Assembly: GCF_009938015.1 (NCBI RefSeq)
Contig: NZ_AP021884.1
Location: forward strand, 2,405,501 to 2,469,500
Origin: Sulfuriferula plumbiphila
Lineage (GTDB): Bacteria; Pseudomonadota; Gammaproteobacteria; Burkholderiales; Sulfuriferulaceae
Direction: 5' to 3'
DNA: 64,000 nucleotides
Part shown: one piece after another, positions 46,046-54,234 of the stretch
How positions within the stretch are numbered: position 1 is the stretch's first letter
Layout: each line of letters begins with the position of its first letter
Notes under the pieces: model-generated
Told to the model about the DNA's origin: nothing
Database searches by the model: none
The model's input: only the letters and a program-made list of their open reading frames with translations
Program-made: the position numbers and the translations under genes

Positions 46046-47082
46046 GGCAGTTCTCCAGAGTGGTTGAGGGACGGGGAAGGAACGACGGAAGAAGGCGGCA
46101 GCAGCTCTGGAAACGGGGTTTCCAGAACGTCCGCCAAGCGATAGCCCGTGCCGTCGAAGCCGGCGACACGGGCGATGGTTTCGATGCGGCGCTTGTGGCC
46201 ACGGCCCACGATGAACACGACGACGTTCACCGCCTCGGCGATCAGTGCGCGCGGCGGATTCACCGCGACTTCAAGAACCAACTGTTCCAGGCGCAGCAGT
46301 GCGCCCAGCGCGGAGCCGGCATGAATGGTGGCGATGCCACCGGGGTGACCTGTGCCCCACACCTTGATGAGATCCAGCGCTTCGCCGCCGCGTACCTCGC
46401 CGACCACAACGCGGTCGGGGCGCAGCCGCATCGTGGCGCGCACCAGCTCAGTCATGGACACGACGCCCGCGCGTGTGCGCAACGGCACATGGTCGCGGGC
46501 GGCGCATTGCAGCTCGATGGTGTCTTCGAGCACCAGCACGCGGTCGCCGGTGACGGCGATCTCGGCGAGCAAGGCATTCGCCAACGTCGTTTTGCCAGTG
46601 CTGGTGCCGCCGGCGATCAGGATGTTCTGCCGCTCGCGCACGGCATGGCGCAGGAACTCGGCCTGTGGGGCAGACAGGATGCCGTCGGTCACGTAGCGAT
46701 CCAGGCCGATGATGTTCACGGCGCGCTTGCGCAGCGCGAAGGCAGGCCCCGGTGCGGCGGGCGGCAGGATGCCCTCGAAGCGCTCGCCCGTCTCGGGCAA
46801 CTCGGCGGTCAGAAGCGGTTGACCGCGATGGACCTCCGCGCCAACGTGTGCAGCGACCAGACGGATGATGCGTTCGCCGTCTTCTTCAGACAGTTCCACG
46901 CCCAGCGGTGCGCGGCCGGACGACAGGCGATCCTCCCACAGTGACCGGTCGGGGTTGAGCATGATTTCCACCACGTCCGGGTCTTCCAGCGCGGCGGCGA
47001 TCACTGGCCCCATGGCCGTGCGCAGCATGCGGATGCGTCGGTCGAGCGACGTGGCGGCGAAGGACTCGGGTTGCGCGCTCAT
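46042..47082 (-). CDS. trbB: Conjugal transfer ATPase TrbB (VirB11-like)
   Basis: A 346-residue hexameric traffic ATPase of the PulE/VirB11 family: N-terminal domain with DPDVVEIMLNPDRSLW, Walker A ILIAGGTSTGKTTLANALLA, Asp box VLEDTIELQC, Walker B-like RPDRVVVGEVRGGEALDLI, His box WGTGHPGGIATIHAGSA. It works with TrbE and TraG at the base of the channel. It overlaps the copG-like gene and trbC by 4 bp each. Confidence 0.95.
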   Translation of the reverse strand: MSAQPESFAATSLDRRIRMLRTAMGPVIAAALEDPDVVEIMLNPDRSLWEDRLSSGRAPLGVELSEEDGERIIRLVAAHVGAEVHRGQPLLTAELPETGERFEGILPPAAPGPAFALRKRAVNIIGLDRYVTDGILSAPQAEFLRHAVRERQNILIAGGTSTGKTTLANALLAEIAVTGDRVLVLEDTIELQCAARDHVPLRTRAGVVSMTELVRATMRLRPDRVVVGEVRGGEALDLIKVWGTGHPGGIATIHAGSALGALLRLEQLVLEVAVNPPRALIAEAVNVVVFIVGRGHKRRIETIARVAGFDGTGYRLADVLETPFPELLPPSSVVPSPSLNHSGELP

Positions 47083-47543
47083 GAGGCACGCTCCTGGGCT
47101 TCGGCCAATGCCGCCGCTTCGTCCAGCCGCGCAGAGTCGGGTTGAAGTTCCTCCACCACGTCGCGCACAAGACTGCGCCCACGCAATAGGTGACGGCCGA
47201 GCTGTTCGACGAACTGCTCGAATCGCGCCTTGCCTTGGGCGCGGGCCGCTTCCTGGTGGGCTTCAGGCACCGGCGTGCTGACGGTCAGGAAGTAGCGAAC
47301 GAATAGCGCCAGCGTCTCGATCTCGATGTTCTGGTCGCGCTCCAGCCGCTCGAACTGGCGTGACAGCCGATCAAGCCGCTTGGCGATGGCCGCCTCGCGC
47401 TGATCGCCCGCATCGGGCGACAACCAGGACGCCAGTGCCGCCGCGACGATGGACGACTTGGACACACCTTTCTTGGCGGCCAGCTCGTCCAGACGTTTCG
47501 CGTGCTCGGGTGGAATGAACAGGTTGAGGCGGTATTGGCTCAT
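47079..47543 (-). CDS. CopG-type ribbon-helix-helix regulator
   Basis: A 154-residue protein with an N-terminal RHH domain (YRLNLFIPPEHAKRLDELAA and KKGVSKSSIVAAALASWL), the usual CopG DNA-binding fold, and a helical C-terminal extension (DRLSRQFERLERDQNIEIET) probably for oligomerisation. Its place between traG and trbB is conserved in Tn4371-type ICEs, where it is thought to regulate transfer genes. Overlaps both neighbours by 4 bp. Confidence 0.85.
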   Translation of the reverse strand: MSQYRLNLFIPPEHAKRLDELAAKKGVSKSSIVAAALASWLSPDAGDQREAAIAKRLDRLSRQFERLERDQNIEIETLALFVRYFLTVSTPVPEAHQEAARAQGKARFEQFVEQLGRHLLRGRSLVRDVVEELQPDSARLDEAAALAEAQERAS

Positions 47544-49525
47544 AGCTGGAGTCCGTCGTCGGGGTCGAGGGATGCCAGCCGGGCCGTGCGCTGCATGGCC
47601 GGGTCGAGCTGGCGGGGAAGCGGCAGCGGCAAATCGTCGTCATCGAGCAGTGCCAGGTCGTTGCTCGCTGGCTCCTGTTTTGGGTGGTACTCGGCGACCT
47701 CGGACAGCTCTGGCTGACGCCGTGGCCCGCCGTCATCGGCGGTGGCCGTGTCGCTGCCGGTCAGGCCCACAGCGGCGGGGACTGCCATGCCGCTCCAGTC
47801 GTCGGCGCGTGTCGGCGGTGCATCGGCATAGCGCCCGGCTGCGTGCGCGGGCGGCGGCAGTACGCGCCGCTTGAAGTTCACGTCCGCGAAGTAGCGCAGC
47901 TTCTTCGCCTTGATCGGTGCCATGCTGGACACCATCACCACGGCCTCGTCGGGCGGGAGCTGCATGACCTCACCAGGTGTAAGCAGTGGCCGCGCCGTTT
48001 CCTGCCGCGACACCATCAGGTGCCCCAGCCACGGCGCGAGCCGGTGCCCAGCATAGTTGCGCTGCGCGCGCAACTCCGTGGCCGTGCCCAGAGTCTCGGA
48101 AATGCGCTTGGCTGTTCGTTCGTCGTTGGTGGCGAACGTCACCCGGACATGACAGTTGTCGAGGATCGAATGGTTCTGACCGTAGGCTTTGTCGATCTGG
48201 TTGAGCGACTGCGCGATGAGGAAGCTGCGAATCCCGTAGCCGGCCATGAACGCCAGCGCCGTCTCGAAGAAGTCGAGTCGGCCAAGTGCCGGGAACTCGT
48301 CGAGCATCAACAGCAGTTTGTGGCGACGCGCGATGCCATCCGAGCCATCCAACGATTCAGTGAGCCTCCGACCGATCTGGTTGAGGATCAAGCGCACCAA
48401 CGGCTTGGTACGGCTGATGTCGGACGGCGGCACGACCAGGTACAGCGATACCGGATGCTCTGCCGAAATCAAGTCGGCGATGCGCCAGTCGCAGCGCGAC
48501 GTGACTTCGGCCACTGTGGGGTCGCGGTATAGGCCGAGGAACGACATGGCCGTGGACAGCACACCCGAACGCTCGTTGTCGCTCTTGTTGAGCACTTCGC
48601 GCGCGGCCGAGGCGACGACGGGATGCGGGGCATCACCCAGGTGCCGCGTCGTCATCATCCGGTGCAGCGTCAACTCGAATGGGCATGCCGGGTCGGACAA
48701 AAAGTTGGCGACGCCGCGCAGCGTCTTGTCTTCGCCGGCATAGAGCACATGCAGGATGGCGCCGACCAGCAGCGCGTGCGAAGTTTTCTCCCAGTGGTTG
48801 CGACGCTCCAGCGCACCTTCCGGGTCCACCAGGATGTCGGCGATATTCTGCACGTCGCGCACCTCATGCGCGCCGCGCCGCACCTCCAGCAGCGGGTTGT
48901 AGGCCGCTGAATTCGTATCGGTGGGGTTGAACAGCAGGCAGTGCGAGAAGCGCGAGCGCCAACCGGCGGTGATGGACCAGTTCTCGCCCTTGATGTCGTG
49001 GATCACGGTGGACGCGGGCCAGGAGAGCAGCGTTGGCACCACCAGGCCGACGCCCTTGCCCGAGCGCGTCGGTGCGAAGGTCAGGACGTGTTCGGGGCCT
49101 TCGTGACGCAGGTATTGCCCGTCATGCAGGCCGAGGAAGACGCCGGCCGGTTGGGTCAGTCCTGCCTTGCGGATGTCACTGGTTTCGGCCCAGCGCGCCG
49201 AACCATAGGTCGTGACCAGCTTCGACTGCCGCGAACGCCACACCGACATGGTGATGGCGACGACGACGGCGATCAACCCGCTGCCGCCAGCGATCGCGCC
49301 GCCGATGTCGAAGACGTTGGGCGCGTAGGCATCGAAGAAGAACCACCACTCGAACAGCCGCCAAGGGTGATACACCGGCGTGCCGAAGAAATCAAACCAA
49401 GGCGAGCCAAGACGTAGTTGGTAGCCCAAGGCGGCGGCTGTCCATTGCGTGGCACCCCACACGCCGGCGATCACGATGCTGAATACAGCAACGATCTGCC
49501 CGAACAGCACACCTTGACCTTGCAT
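47540..49525 (-). CDS. traG: Conjugal transfer coupling protein TraG (VirD4-like)
   Basis: A 661-residue type IV coupling protein that brings the relaxase-DNA complex to the channel. Two N-terminal membrane helices (LFGQIVAVFSIVIAGVWGAT; AIAGGSGLIAVVVAITMSVW), Walker A TFAPTRSGKGVGLVVPTLLS, Walker B region LLLMLDEFPALGRLDFFE, and YGIRSFLIAQSLNQIDKAYG. I start at the ATG at 49525, which has GGGAGG upstream. It is the first gene of the traG-copG-trbB...trbI-DUF2274 transfer operon. Confidence 0.95.
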   Translation of the reverse strand: MQGQGVLFGQIVAVFSIVIAGVWGATQWTAAALGYQLRLGSPWFDFFGTPVYHPWRLFEWWFFFDAYAPNVFDIGGAIAGGSGLIAVVVAITMSVWRSRQSKLVTTYGSARWAETSDIRKAGLTQPAGVFLGLHDGQYLRHEGPEHVLTFAPTRSGKGVGLVVPTLLSWPASTVIHDIKGENWSITAGWRSRFSHCLLFNPTDTNSAAYNPLLEVRRGAHEVRDVQNIADILVDPEGALERRNHWEKTSHALLVGAILHVLYAGEDKTLRGVANFLSDPACPFELTLHRMMTTRHLGDAPHPVVASAAREVLNKSDNERSGVLSTAMSFLGLYRDPTVAEVTSRCDWRIADLISAEHPVSLYLVVPPSDISRTKPLVRLILNQIGRRLTESLDGSDGIARRHKLLLMLDEFPALGRLDFFETALAFMAGYGIRSFLIAQSLNQIDKAYGQNHSILDNCHVRVTFATNDERTAKRISETLGTATELRAQRNYAGHRLAPWLGHLMVSRQETARPLLTPGEVMQLPPDEAVVMVSSMAPIKAKKLRYFADVNFKRRVLPPPAHAAGRYADAPPTRADDWSGMAVPAAVGLTGSDTATADDGGPRRQPELSEVAEYHPKQEPASNDLALLDDDDLPLPLPRQLDPAMQRTARLASLDPDDGLQL

Positions 49526-49555
49526 CCTGGCCTCCCGATTTCTCCTGCGCGGCAA

Positions 49556-49575
49556 GCGGCACGAAAACGTGCCGC
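49556..49575. promoter_or_regulatory. Palindrome upstream of traG
   Basis: GCGGCACG-AAAA-CGTGCCGC, a perfect 8-bp inverted repeat about 30 bp upstream of the traG start, in the leader or promoter of the transfer operon. Nearly the same arms (GCGGCACGC/GCGTGCCGC, 60974-61005) occur upstream of the relaxase gene. It could be an operator or a leader hairpin. Confidence 0.5.
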
Positions 49576-49670
49576 ATTCGGGAGATTCGGGGCTTGATCA
49601 CGGTCGGTCAAAGACCGTTATCGGGACAAAGATGCTTGATAAAACATCAATTCATGTAGCGGCGAAGCGA

Positions 49671-49704
49671 ATAAAAACGCCGCAAGCGACGGCGCGTTGC
49701 GGCG
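49671..49704 (-). terminator. Rho-independent terminator after eexN
   Basis: On the minus strand CGCCGCAA/TTGCGGCG (49678-49704) forms a stem followed by TTTTTATT. It separates the cargo transcript ending in eexN from the transfer operon starting at traG. Confidence 0.78.
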
Positions 49705-49746
49705 TATCGAGCAGATAAATGCGGTTTTGTTGCAAGTCGTCCCAGA

Positions 49747-50022
49747 TCAGAACTTGGGCGGCTCCTTCGGCGGCGTGTAGGGTGTTTTGCCATCGCCGAG
49801 AAAGCGCCGATTCGTCGCTTCGGCTACTCGGTTGCAGAGTTCATCACCGAGCTTTGTTCGATCTGTCTTGCATTGCTGGCGCAGTGCCTTCAACCGTTCG
49901 GGATTGGCGGCGAGCGATTCAACGGATTCGATTGGTGCAGAGCTGTTGCTTGTCGCGGTCGGTTCGGGCTTGCCACAGGCAACCAACGTTGTAGTAAGCA
50001 GAAACGGGATGATCTTCTTCAT
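49747..50022 (-). CDS. eexN: EexN-family entry-exclusion lipoprotein
   Basis: A 91-residue lipoprotein: signal MKKIIPFLLTTTLVAC with lipobox LVAC, then a short mature part with two further Cys residues (RQQCKTDRTKLGDELCNRV) and ATNRRFLGDG, the pattern of the EexN family found in conjugative elements. Entry-exclusion proteins stop redundant transfer into a cell that already holds the element. The start overlaps the LysR stop by 4 bp, so it is carried on the cargo transcript rather than the transfer operon. Confidence 0.8.
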   Translation of the reverse strand: MKKIIPFLLTTTLVACGKPEPTATSNSSAPIESVESLAANPERLKALRQQCKTDRTKLGDELCNRVAEATNRRFLGDGKTPYTPPKEPPKF

Positions 50023-50963
50023 GGCTCGATTTCCTCTGGTGGATCAGTTCGTTCAAGTGCAGCTGAGGTCTTTCCTCTTGGGGGATCAATGGCAAGGACT
50101 CGTTTGATGAAACGAGCCAAGGCATCTGACGGCTCGCTATCCGCACGCAACAGGTAAGTCGTGAGCATGTGCGAACGACCAGCCAGCGGTCGGGCCACCA
50201 CGCTGGGTTCACGGCTGGCGGCAATCTGCGAAGCGCCCGCCAACCCGAGCGCAAAACCTGCCGACACCAGGGTCATCATCAGATCGAAGGACGCGACTCG
50301 TTCGGCGATCAACGGCTCCATACTTGATTGACGCAAAGCGCGATCAATTTGGCGAGCGTGTCCTTCGCATGTATGCGCATCGCCGAGTGCCAAGGGATAG
50401 CGCAACACCTCGTCCAGCGGTACACGCTTGTAGGCGAGCAATGGGTGACGTGCCGGAACCGCCACCATCAATGGATCGTGCCAAATGGGTTCAGCAACAA
50501 GTCCATCACCGGCTTCATCCAACTGAGCAAACCCTACGTCGTAGAGATCGTCGTGCAGCCCCTTGATCTGCTGGGACAAGGGAACCTCGGTTAGGCGAAT
50601 CTCGATCTCAGGCTCTTCCTGCCGGCAAAGTGCCAAGAGGGCTGAGAAGCAGGTCGGCGTGATGCCGTCAGACAAGGCAATGCGCAATTGGCCATGGAAG
50701 CCGTTGGCGGCGGCTTTTACGCTGTCCCGAGCCTGCTGCAAGGAGGCGAAGACGCGAGGCACGTGTTCCAAGAACATCCGGCCCGCGCGCGTGAGTCGGG
50801 TACTGCGGGTGGTGCGAGCAAATAGCTGAACACCCAGGTCTTCTTCCAGTTCTTTGATGGCGCGTGAAAGCGGCGACTGTTCGATATGTAAGCGCTCGGC
50901 CGCCCGGGCGAAGTGGAGTTCTTCGGCCACTGCCAAGAAGCAGCGTAAGTGCCTCAACTCCAT
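50019..50963 (-). CDS. LysR-family transcriptional regulator
   Basis: A 314-residue regulator: N-terminal winged helix-turn-helix (LRCFLAVAEELHFARAAERL, then HIEQSPLSRAIKELEEDLG) and a C-terminal substrate-binding-like effector domain (LRIALSDGITPTCFSALLAL). LysR proteins usually control an adjacent gene; here it is downstream of the aminotransferase gene (24 bp) and upstream of eexN (overlap), so it is probably part of the same transcript. Its ligand is unknown. LysR genes at this point of Tn4371-type ICEs are common. Confidence 0.87.
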   Translation of the reverse strand: MELRHLRCFLAVAEELHFARAAERLHIEQSPLSRAIKELEEDLGVQLFARTTRSTRLTRAGRMFLEHVPRVFASLQQARDSVKAAANGFHGQLRIALSDGITPTCFSALLALCRQEEPEIEIRLTEVPLSQQIKGLHDDLYDVGFAQLDEAGDGLVAEPIWHDPLMVAVPARHPLLAYKRVPLDEVLRYPLALGDAHTCEGHARQIDRALRQSSMEPLIAERVASFDLMMTLVSAGFALGLAGASQIAASREPSVVARPLAGRSHMLTTYLLRADSEPSDALARFIKRVLAIDPPRGKTSAALERTDPPEEIEP

Positions 50964-50987
50964 AAAAGCATCCCTTGTCCTTTCAGC

Positions 50988-52160
50988 TCACTGCAGAAGA
51001 CGCCGGACACGGACGGCGATTTCGTCGATCTGAGCTTCATCGCAGATCAGCGGGGGTAGTAGCCGAATCGTCCTCTCGCGGGTGACGGTGATGAGCAGCC
51101 GTTCCTGCTCCAGAGCCTTGCGTACCAGATCACCGCAGGCCCGGTCCAACTCAATGCCGACCATCAATCCCTGTCCGCGGATGGCAACGACTCCGGGGAC
51201 GCCGGACAACGCCTTGCGTAGCCCCAGCAGCAGTTGCCGGCCTAGCACGGCGGCCCGGTCGGGCAGACCCTCCCGCTCGATTGCGTCGATGACGGTGCAG
51301 CCGACCCGACAGGCCAACGGGTTGCCGCCGAAGGTGGAGCCGTGGGTGCCTGGCGAGAACAACTCGGCCGCACGACCACGCGCCAGGCAGGCTCCGATTG
51401 GGAAACCGTTGCCCAAGCCCTTCGCCAGAGTGACAACATCTGGCAGGATGCCGGCCTGCTGGTAGCAGAACCACGTGCCAGTGCGCCCCATGCCGGTCTG
51501 AATCTCGTCGGCCATCAGCAGCCAGTCGTGCTCATCACACAAATGGCGTACCGCCCGCAGGTACTCGGGCGATGCCACATGTACGCCACCTTCGCCCTGG
51601 ATGGGTTCGAGTAGCACTGCCGCGATGCCTGGCACGTGCTCTGCAGCTTGTCGGATGGCATATAGGTCGTTGTAGGGCACCCGCACGAAGCCGGGCATCA
51701 GCGGCTCGAAGCCGCGATGCACGGCTGAGTTGCCCGTAGCCGCCAGGGTGGCGAAGGTGCGGCCGTGAAAGCTGTTTTGCATTACCAGCACTTGCGGCGG
51801 CGCTACCTGCTTGCGGTTGGCGTGCAGCCAGGCCAGCTTGAGTGCGGTTTCGTTGGCTTCCGCACCCGAGTTGCAGAAGAAGGCGCGCTCCATGCCAGCC
51901 AAGGCGGACAGGCGTTCGCCCAGGCGGTCTTGCCAAGCGATGCCGAACATATTGGACGTGTGCAAAAGCAGCGTGGCCTGTTCGGCGATTGCTGCTGCGA
52001 CATCGGGATGGGCGTGTCCGAGGTTGGTCACGGCCACCCCGGCGATGGCATCAAGGTACTCCGTGCCTTGGGCGTCCCAGAGGCGAGCACCTTGTCCGCG
52101 AACGAACGAAACTGGCTGGCGGGCATAGACGTGCATCAGGTGGGCGTGAGGTGTGAGCAT
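50988..52160 (-). CDS. Class III PLP-dependent aminotransferase (ArgD-like)
   Basis: A 390-residue aminotransferase of the acetylornithine/succinylornithine group: [20 protein letters not shown] near the start, [17 protein letters not shown] (phosphate-binding loop), [28 protein letters not shown] (Asp contacting the PLP ring), and [19 protein letters not shown] with the Schiff-base Lys. The transferred group cannot be settled; acetylornithine, GABA or another omega-amino acid are possible. It is encoded in a B6-related cassette with PLP-binding and kinase-like proteins, which may serve it with cofactor. It lies 26 bp after the 78-aa gene. Confidence 0.87.
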   Translation of the reverse strand: MLTPHAHLMHVYARQPVSFVRGQGARLWDAQGTEYLDAIAGVAVTNLGHAHPDVAAAIAEQATLLLHTSNMFGIAWQDRLGERLSALAGMERAFFCNSGAEANETALKLAWLHANRKQVAPPQVLVMQNSFHGRTFATLAATGNSAVHRGFEPLMPGFVRVPYNDLYAIRQAAEHVPGIAAVLLEPIQGEGGVHVASPEYLRAVRHLCDEHDWLLMADEIQTGMGRTGTWFCYQQAGILPDVVTLAKGLGNGFPIGACLARGRAAELFSPGTHGSTFGGNPLACRVGCTVIDAIEREGLPDRAAVLGRQLLLGLRKALSGVPGVVAIRGQGLMVGIELDRACGDLVRKALEQERLLITVTRERTIRLLPPLICDEAQIDEIAVRVRRLLQ

Positions 52161-52186
52161 GAGCTAGAGATTCCAGGGAAGTGGGC

Positions 52187-52423
52187 TTACATATCAAGGG
52201 GCGCAGGCTTGAACAGCGGCTCGCTGCTCAAGAGCCGCACGCCGTCGGATGTGCTTTCGACCAGACGCCTTTCGTCATAGGCGACCAGCAATTCCAACTG
52301 GTAGCCGTTCCGCTTCAAGCAGTCGGCGATTTCCTTGATGGCTTCACGCGACGATGGCGTACTGGACTCGAAGTGCCCAAGCAGCCGGTCGCGGTTGTGG
52401 ATGATGAGGCGGTAGGTATTCAT
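52187..52423 (-). CDS. Small protein of unknown function in PLP cassette
   Basis: A 78-residue protein ([20 protein letters not shown] ...). It looks like a single alpha/beta unit: a strand, a helix with [18 protein letters not shown], then a strand and [15 protein letters not shown]. No known motif, no signal peptide. Its start overlaps the stop of the kinase-like gene by 4 bp, so it is translationally coupled and likely functions with it. I do not recognise the family. The longer open frame upstream lies inside the kinase gene. Confidence 0.7.
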   Translation of the reverse strand: MNTYRLIIHNRDRLLGHFESSTPSSREAIKEIADCLKRNGYQLELLVAYDERRLVESTSDGVRLLSSEPLFKPAPLDM

Positions 52424-53316
52424 GTGCGGCTTTCCAGAGATGATCCGGTTGATGTAGCCAGCAGCAGCTCGGCGCATTGCGCCTGCCGGGTTAGCCGCAA
52501 TGCTGACGTGACCTGATCGCAAGCCAAAGACGCAGCCTTGAACACCGAGGCACCCGTCAGCAGGGTGCCCGTGAGCGCAGCGCTGAACAAGTCGCCCGAG
52601 CCTTTGAGCAAAGCGTCGATGCGAGGATGATTCAAGACCTCCTGCCGGTTGCGGGTCACGACCGCCACCAGCATTTGATTGGCGGGCCAAGCCGCAGGAG
52701 CGGCACTGGTGACGATCACCCATTGCGTTCGACCGACCAGCAGGGTTCGTGCGGCGGCGATGACACTTTCGGGGTTCGTCGCCGTCAGGCCGGTCAGCCG
52801 TTGCAGCTCGAAGCCGTTGGGCGTCAGCCCGTCGGCCAGCGGCAGCAGATGGCGGTGGTAGGCGTCGGCGATGCCCGGACTGACGTATTCCCCGTGGTCA
52901 TGGTCGCCCAGCACGGGATCAACTACGACTTGCAAGCCAGGCTGCGCTTCGATGGCTTGGCCGATCCAGCGACCCAACGCCTGCGCCTGTTCCGGGCTGC
53001 CGAGATAGCCGGTGAGGATAGCCCGAAGCCGGCCCAGCGCACCGCGCGCAGTCAGGTCGCGTAGATAGCCCTCGAACCACGCGGTGGGCAAGGTGCCACC
53101 GTGGATTGTCGGATAGTGTGGCGTGTTGCTGAGAATCACCGTAGGAACGGCCGCGACGATCAGTCCCTGCGCTTGCAGCGTGGGCATGGCCACGTTGTTG
53201 CCGACCCGGCCATAGACGACCTGCGACTGGACGGAAACCACATCGATGGGCAGCGGTTGTAGCGACGGCACAGGATCAATGGGAACGGCGGTAGCAGCTT
53301 CAATTGGTCGCATCAA
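52420..53316 (-). CDS. Pyridoxal kinase-like protein (PdxK/PdxY family)
   Basis: A 298-residue ribokinase-fold protein of the pyridoxal/pyridoxine kinase family: [89 protein letters not shown], and [15 protein letters not shown], where the GSGD holds the catalytic Asp. It would phosphorylate pyridoxal or a related B6 vitamer to supply PLP. It overlaps yggS (53313-53316) and the 78-aa gene by 4 bp. First of two Met codons taken as start. Confidence 0.87.
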   Translation of the reverse strand: MMRPIEAATAVPIDPVPSLQPLPIDVVSVQSQVVYGRVGNNVAMPTLQAQGLIVAAVPTVILSNTPHYPTIHGGTLPTAWFEGYLRDLTARGALGRLRAILTGYLGSPEQAQALGRWIGQAIEAQPGLQVVVDPVLGDHDHGEYVSPGIADAYHRHLLPLADGLTPNGFELQRLTGLTATNPESVIAAARTLLVGRTQWVIVTSAAPAAWPANQMLVAVVTRNRQEVLNHPRIDALLKGSGDLFSAALTGTLLTGASVFKAASLACDQVTSALRLTRQAQCAELLLATSTGSSLESRT

Positions 53317-54128
53317 TCCGTTTTCCCCTCTCCAGCCGACGGCCAGTAGTAAACATCCGGCGTGGCTCGTGCACCGAAGATGGCCTGCCCGACGCGCACG
53401 ACAGTTGCCCCCTCTTCGATAGCGATTTCGTAATCGCCGGACATGCCCATCGACAGTTCATCCAGGTCGATTCCATCCGGGGCTTCCTGACGCAGTCGAT
53501 CGCGCAGTTCGCGCAGCAGCACGAAGCAGCGGCGCACGCGCGCAGCCTCGACCGACAGCAGAGCCAGTGTCATGAGGCCGCGCACACGTAGCGCCGAAAA
53601 TGCCGGTAGCTCGCGTATGAAAGCGGCCACCTCGTCCGGCGGAAGGCCGTACTTGCTGGCCTCCCCCGATGTGTTGACCTGCACGAACACATCCAGCCCG
53701 CGGCCTTCGGCTTGCAGGCGCCGCTCCAGCGCCTCGGCCACGCGCAGGCTATCCAGCGCCTGAAACTCGGCGGCGAAGTGCGCCACCAACTTGGCCTTGT
53801 TGGTCTGCAAATGGCCAATCACCGACCAACGCAGATCGGTCAGGTCAGTCATCCCCTCCCATTTTCGGTATGCCTCCTGCGGCTTGTTCTCGCCGAGCAG
53901 GCGGCAGCCCGCAGCGTAAGCCAGGCGCAGGCTCGCTTCGGACTTGGTCTTGCTGACGGGCAGCAGACGCACGCCGCCCGGATCGCGGCCGCCCCGCTGG
54001 CACGCCGCCGCAATGCGCGCATGAACTGCTGCCATGTTGCGACGGAAGTCCTCCACCGACTCGGCCTGGGGCCAGCGTCCATGCTGGTCGTGCATGGTGG
54101 ATGTTTCCAGGGGTATGCCAATGTTCAC
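53313..54128 (-). CDS. YggS-family PLP-binding protein (PLP homeostasis)
   Basis: A 271-residue alanine-racemase-like barrel protein of the YggS/PROSC group: [19 protein letters not shown] with the PLP Lys, [56 protein letters not shown], and the phosphate site [20 protein letters not shown]. These proteins carry PLP and buffer its concentration; no catalytic activity is known. It is the first gene of the minus-strand B6 cassette, divergent from mocR across a 106-bp region with a direct-repeat operator. About 25 residues longer at the N-terminus than usual; the ATG at 54095 is an alternative start. Confidence 0.9.
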   Translation of the reverse strand: MNIGIPLETSTMHDQHGRWPQAESVEDFRRNMAAVHARIAAACQRGGRDPGGVRLLPVSKTKSEASLRLAYAAGCRLLGENKPQEAYRKWEGMTDLTDLRWSVIGHLQTNKAKLVAHFAAEFQALDSLRVAEALERRLQAEGRGLDVFVQVNTSGEASKYGLPPDEVAAFIRELPAFSALRVRGLMTLALLSVEAARVRRCFVLLRELRDRLRQEAPDGIDLDELSMGMSGDYEIAIEEGATVVRVGQAIFGARATPDVYYWPSAGEGKTD

Positions 54129-54192
54129 GTGTAAGCCTCGCTATCGGAAAGCCCATCGCACTCAAGGTGGTGCAGGCGTCGTCGAATTAATG

Positions 54193-54232
54193 TATAATTG
54201 TCCTAGGTCAAACTTTAACATGTCCTAGATCA
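54193..54232. promoter_or_regulatory. Divergent promoter and MocR direct-repeat operator
   Basis: Two direct repeats, TGTCCTAGGTCA (54199-54210) and TGTCCTAGATCA (54221-54232), start 22 bp apart, that is two helical turns, just before the mocR ATG. A TATAAT box lies at 54193-54198 on the plus strand. Tandem direct repeats of this spacing are the typical target of MocR/PdxR dimers. The second repeat ends 2 bp before the mocR start codon, so binding should also repress mocR. Confidence 0.75.
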
Positions 54233-54234
54233 TT

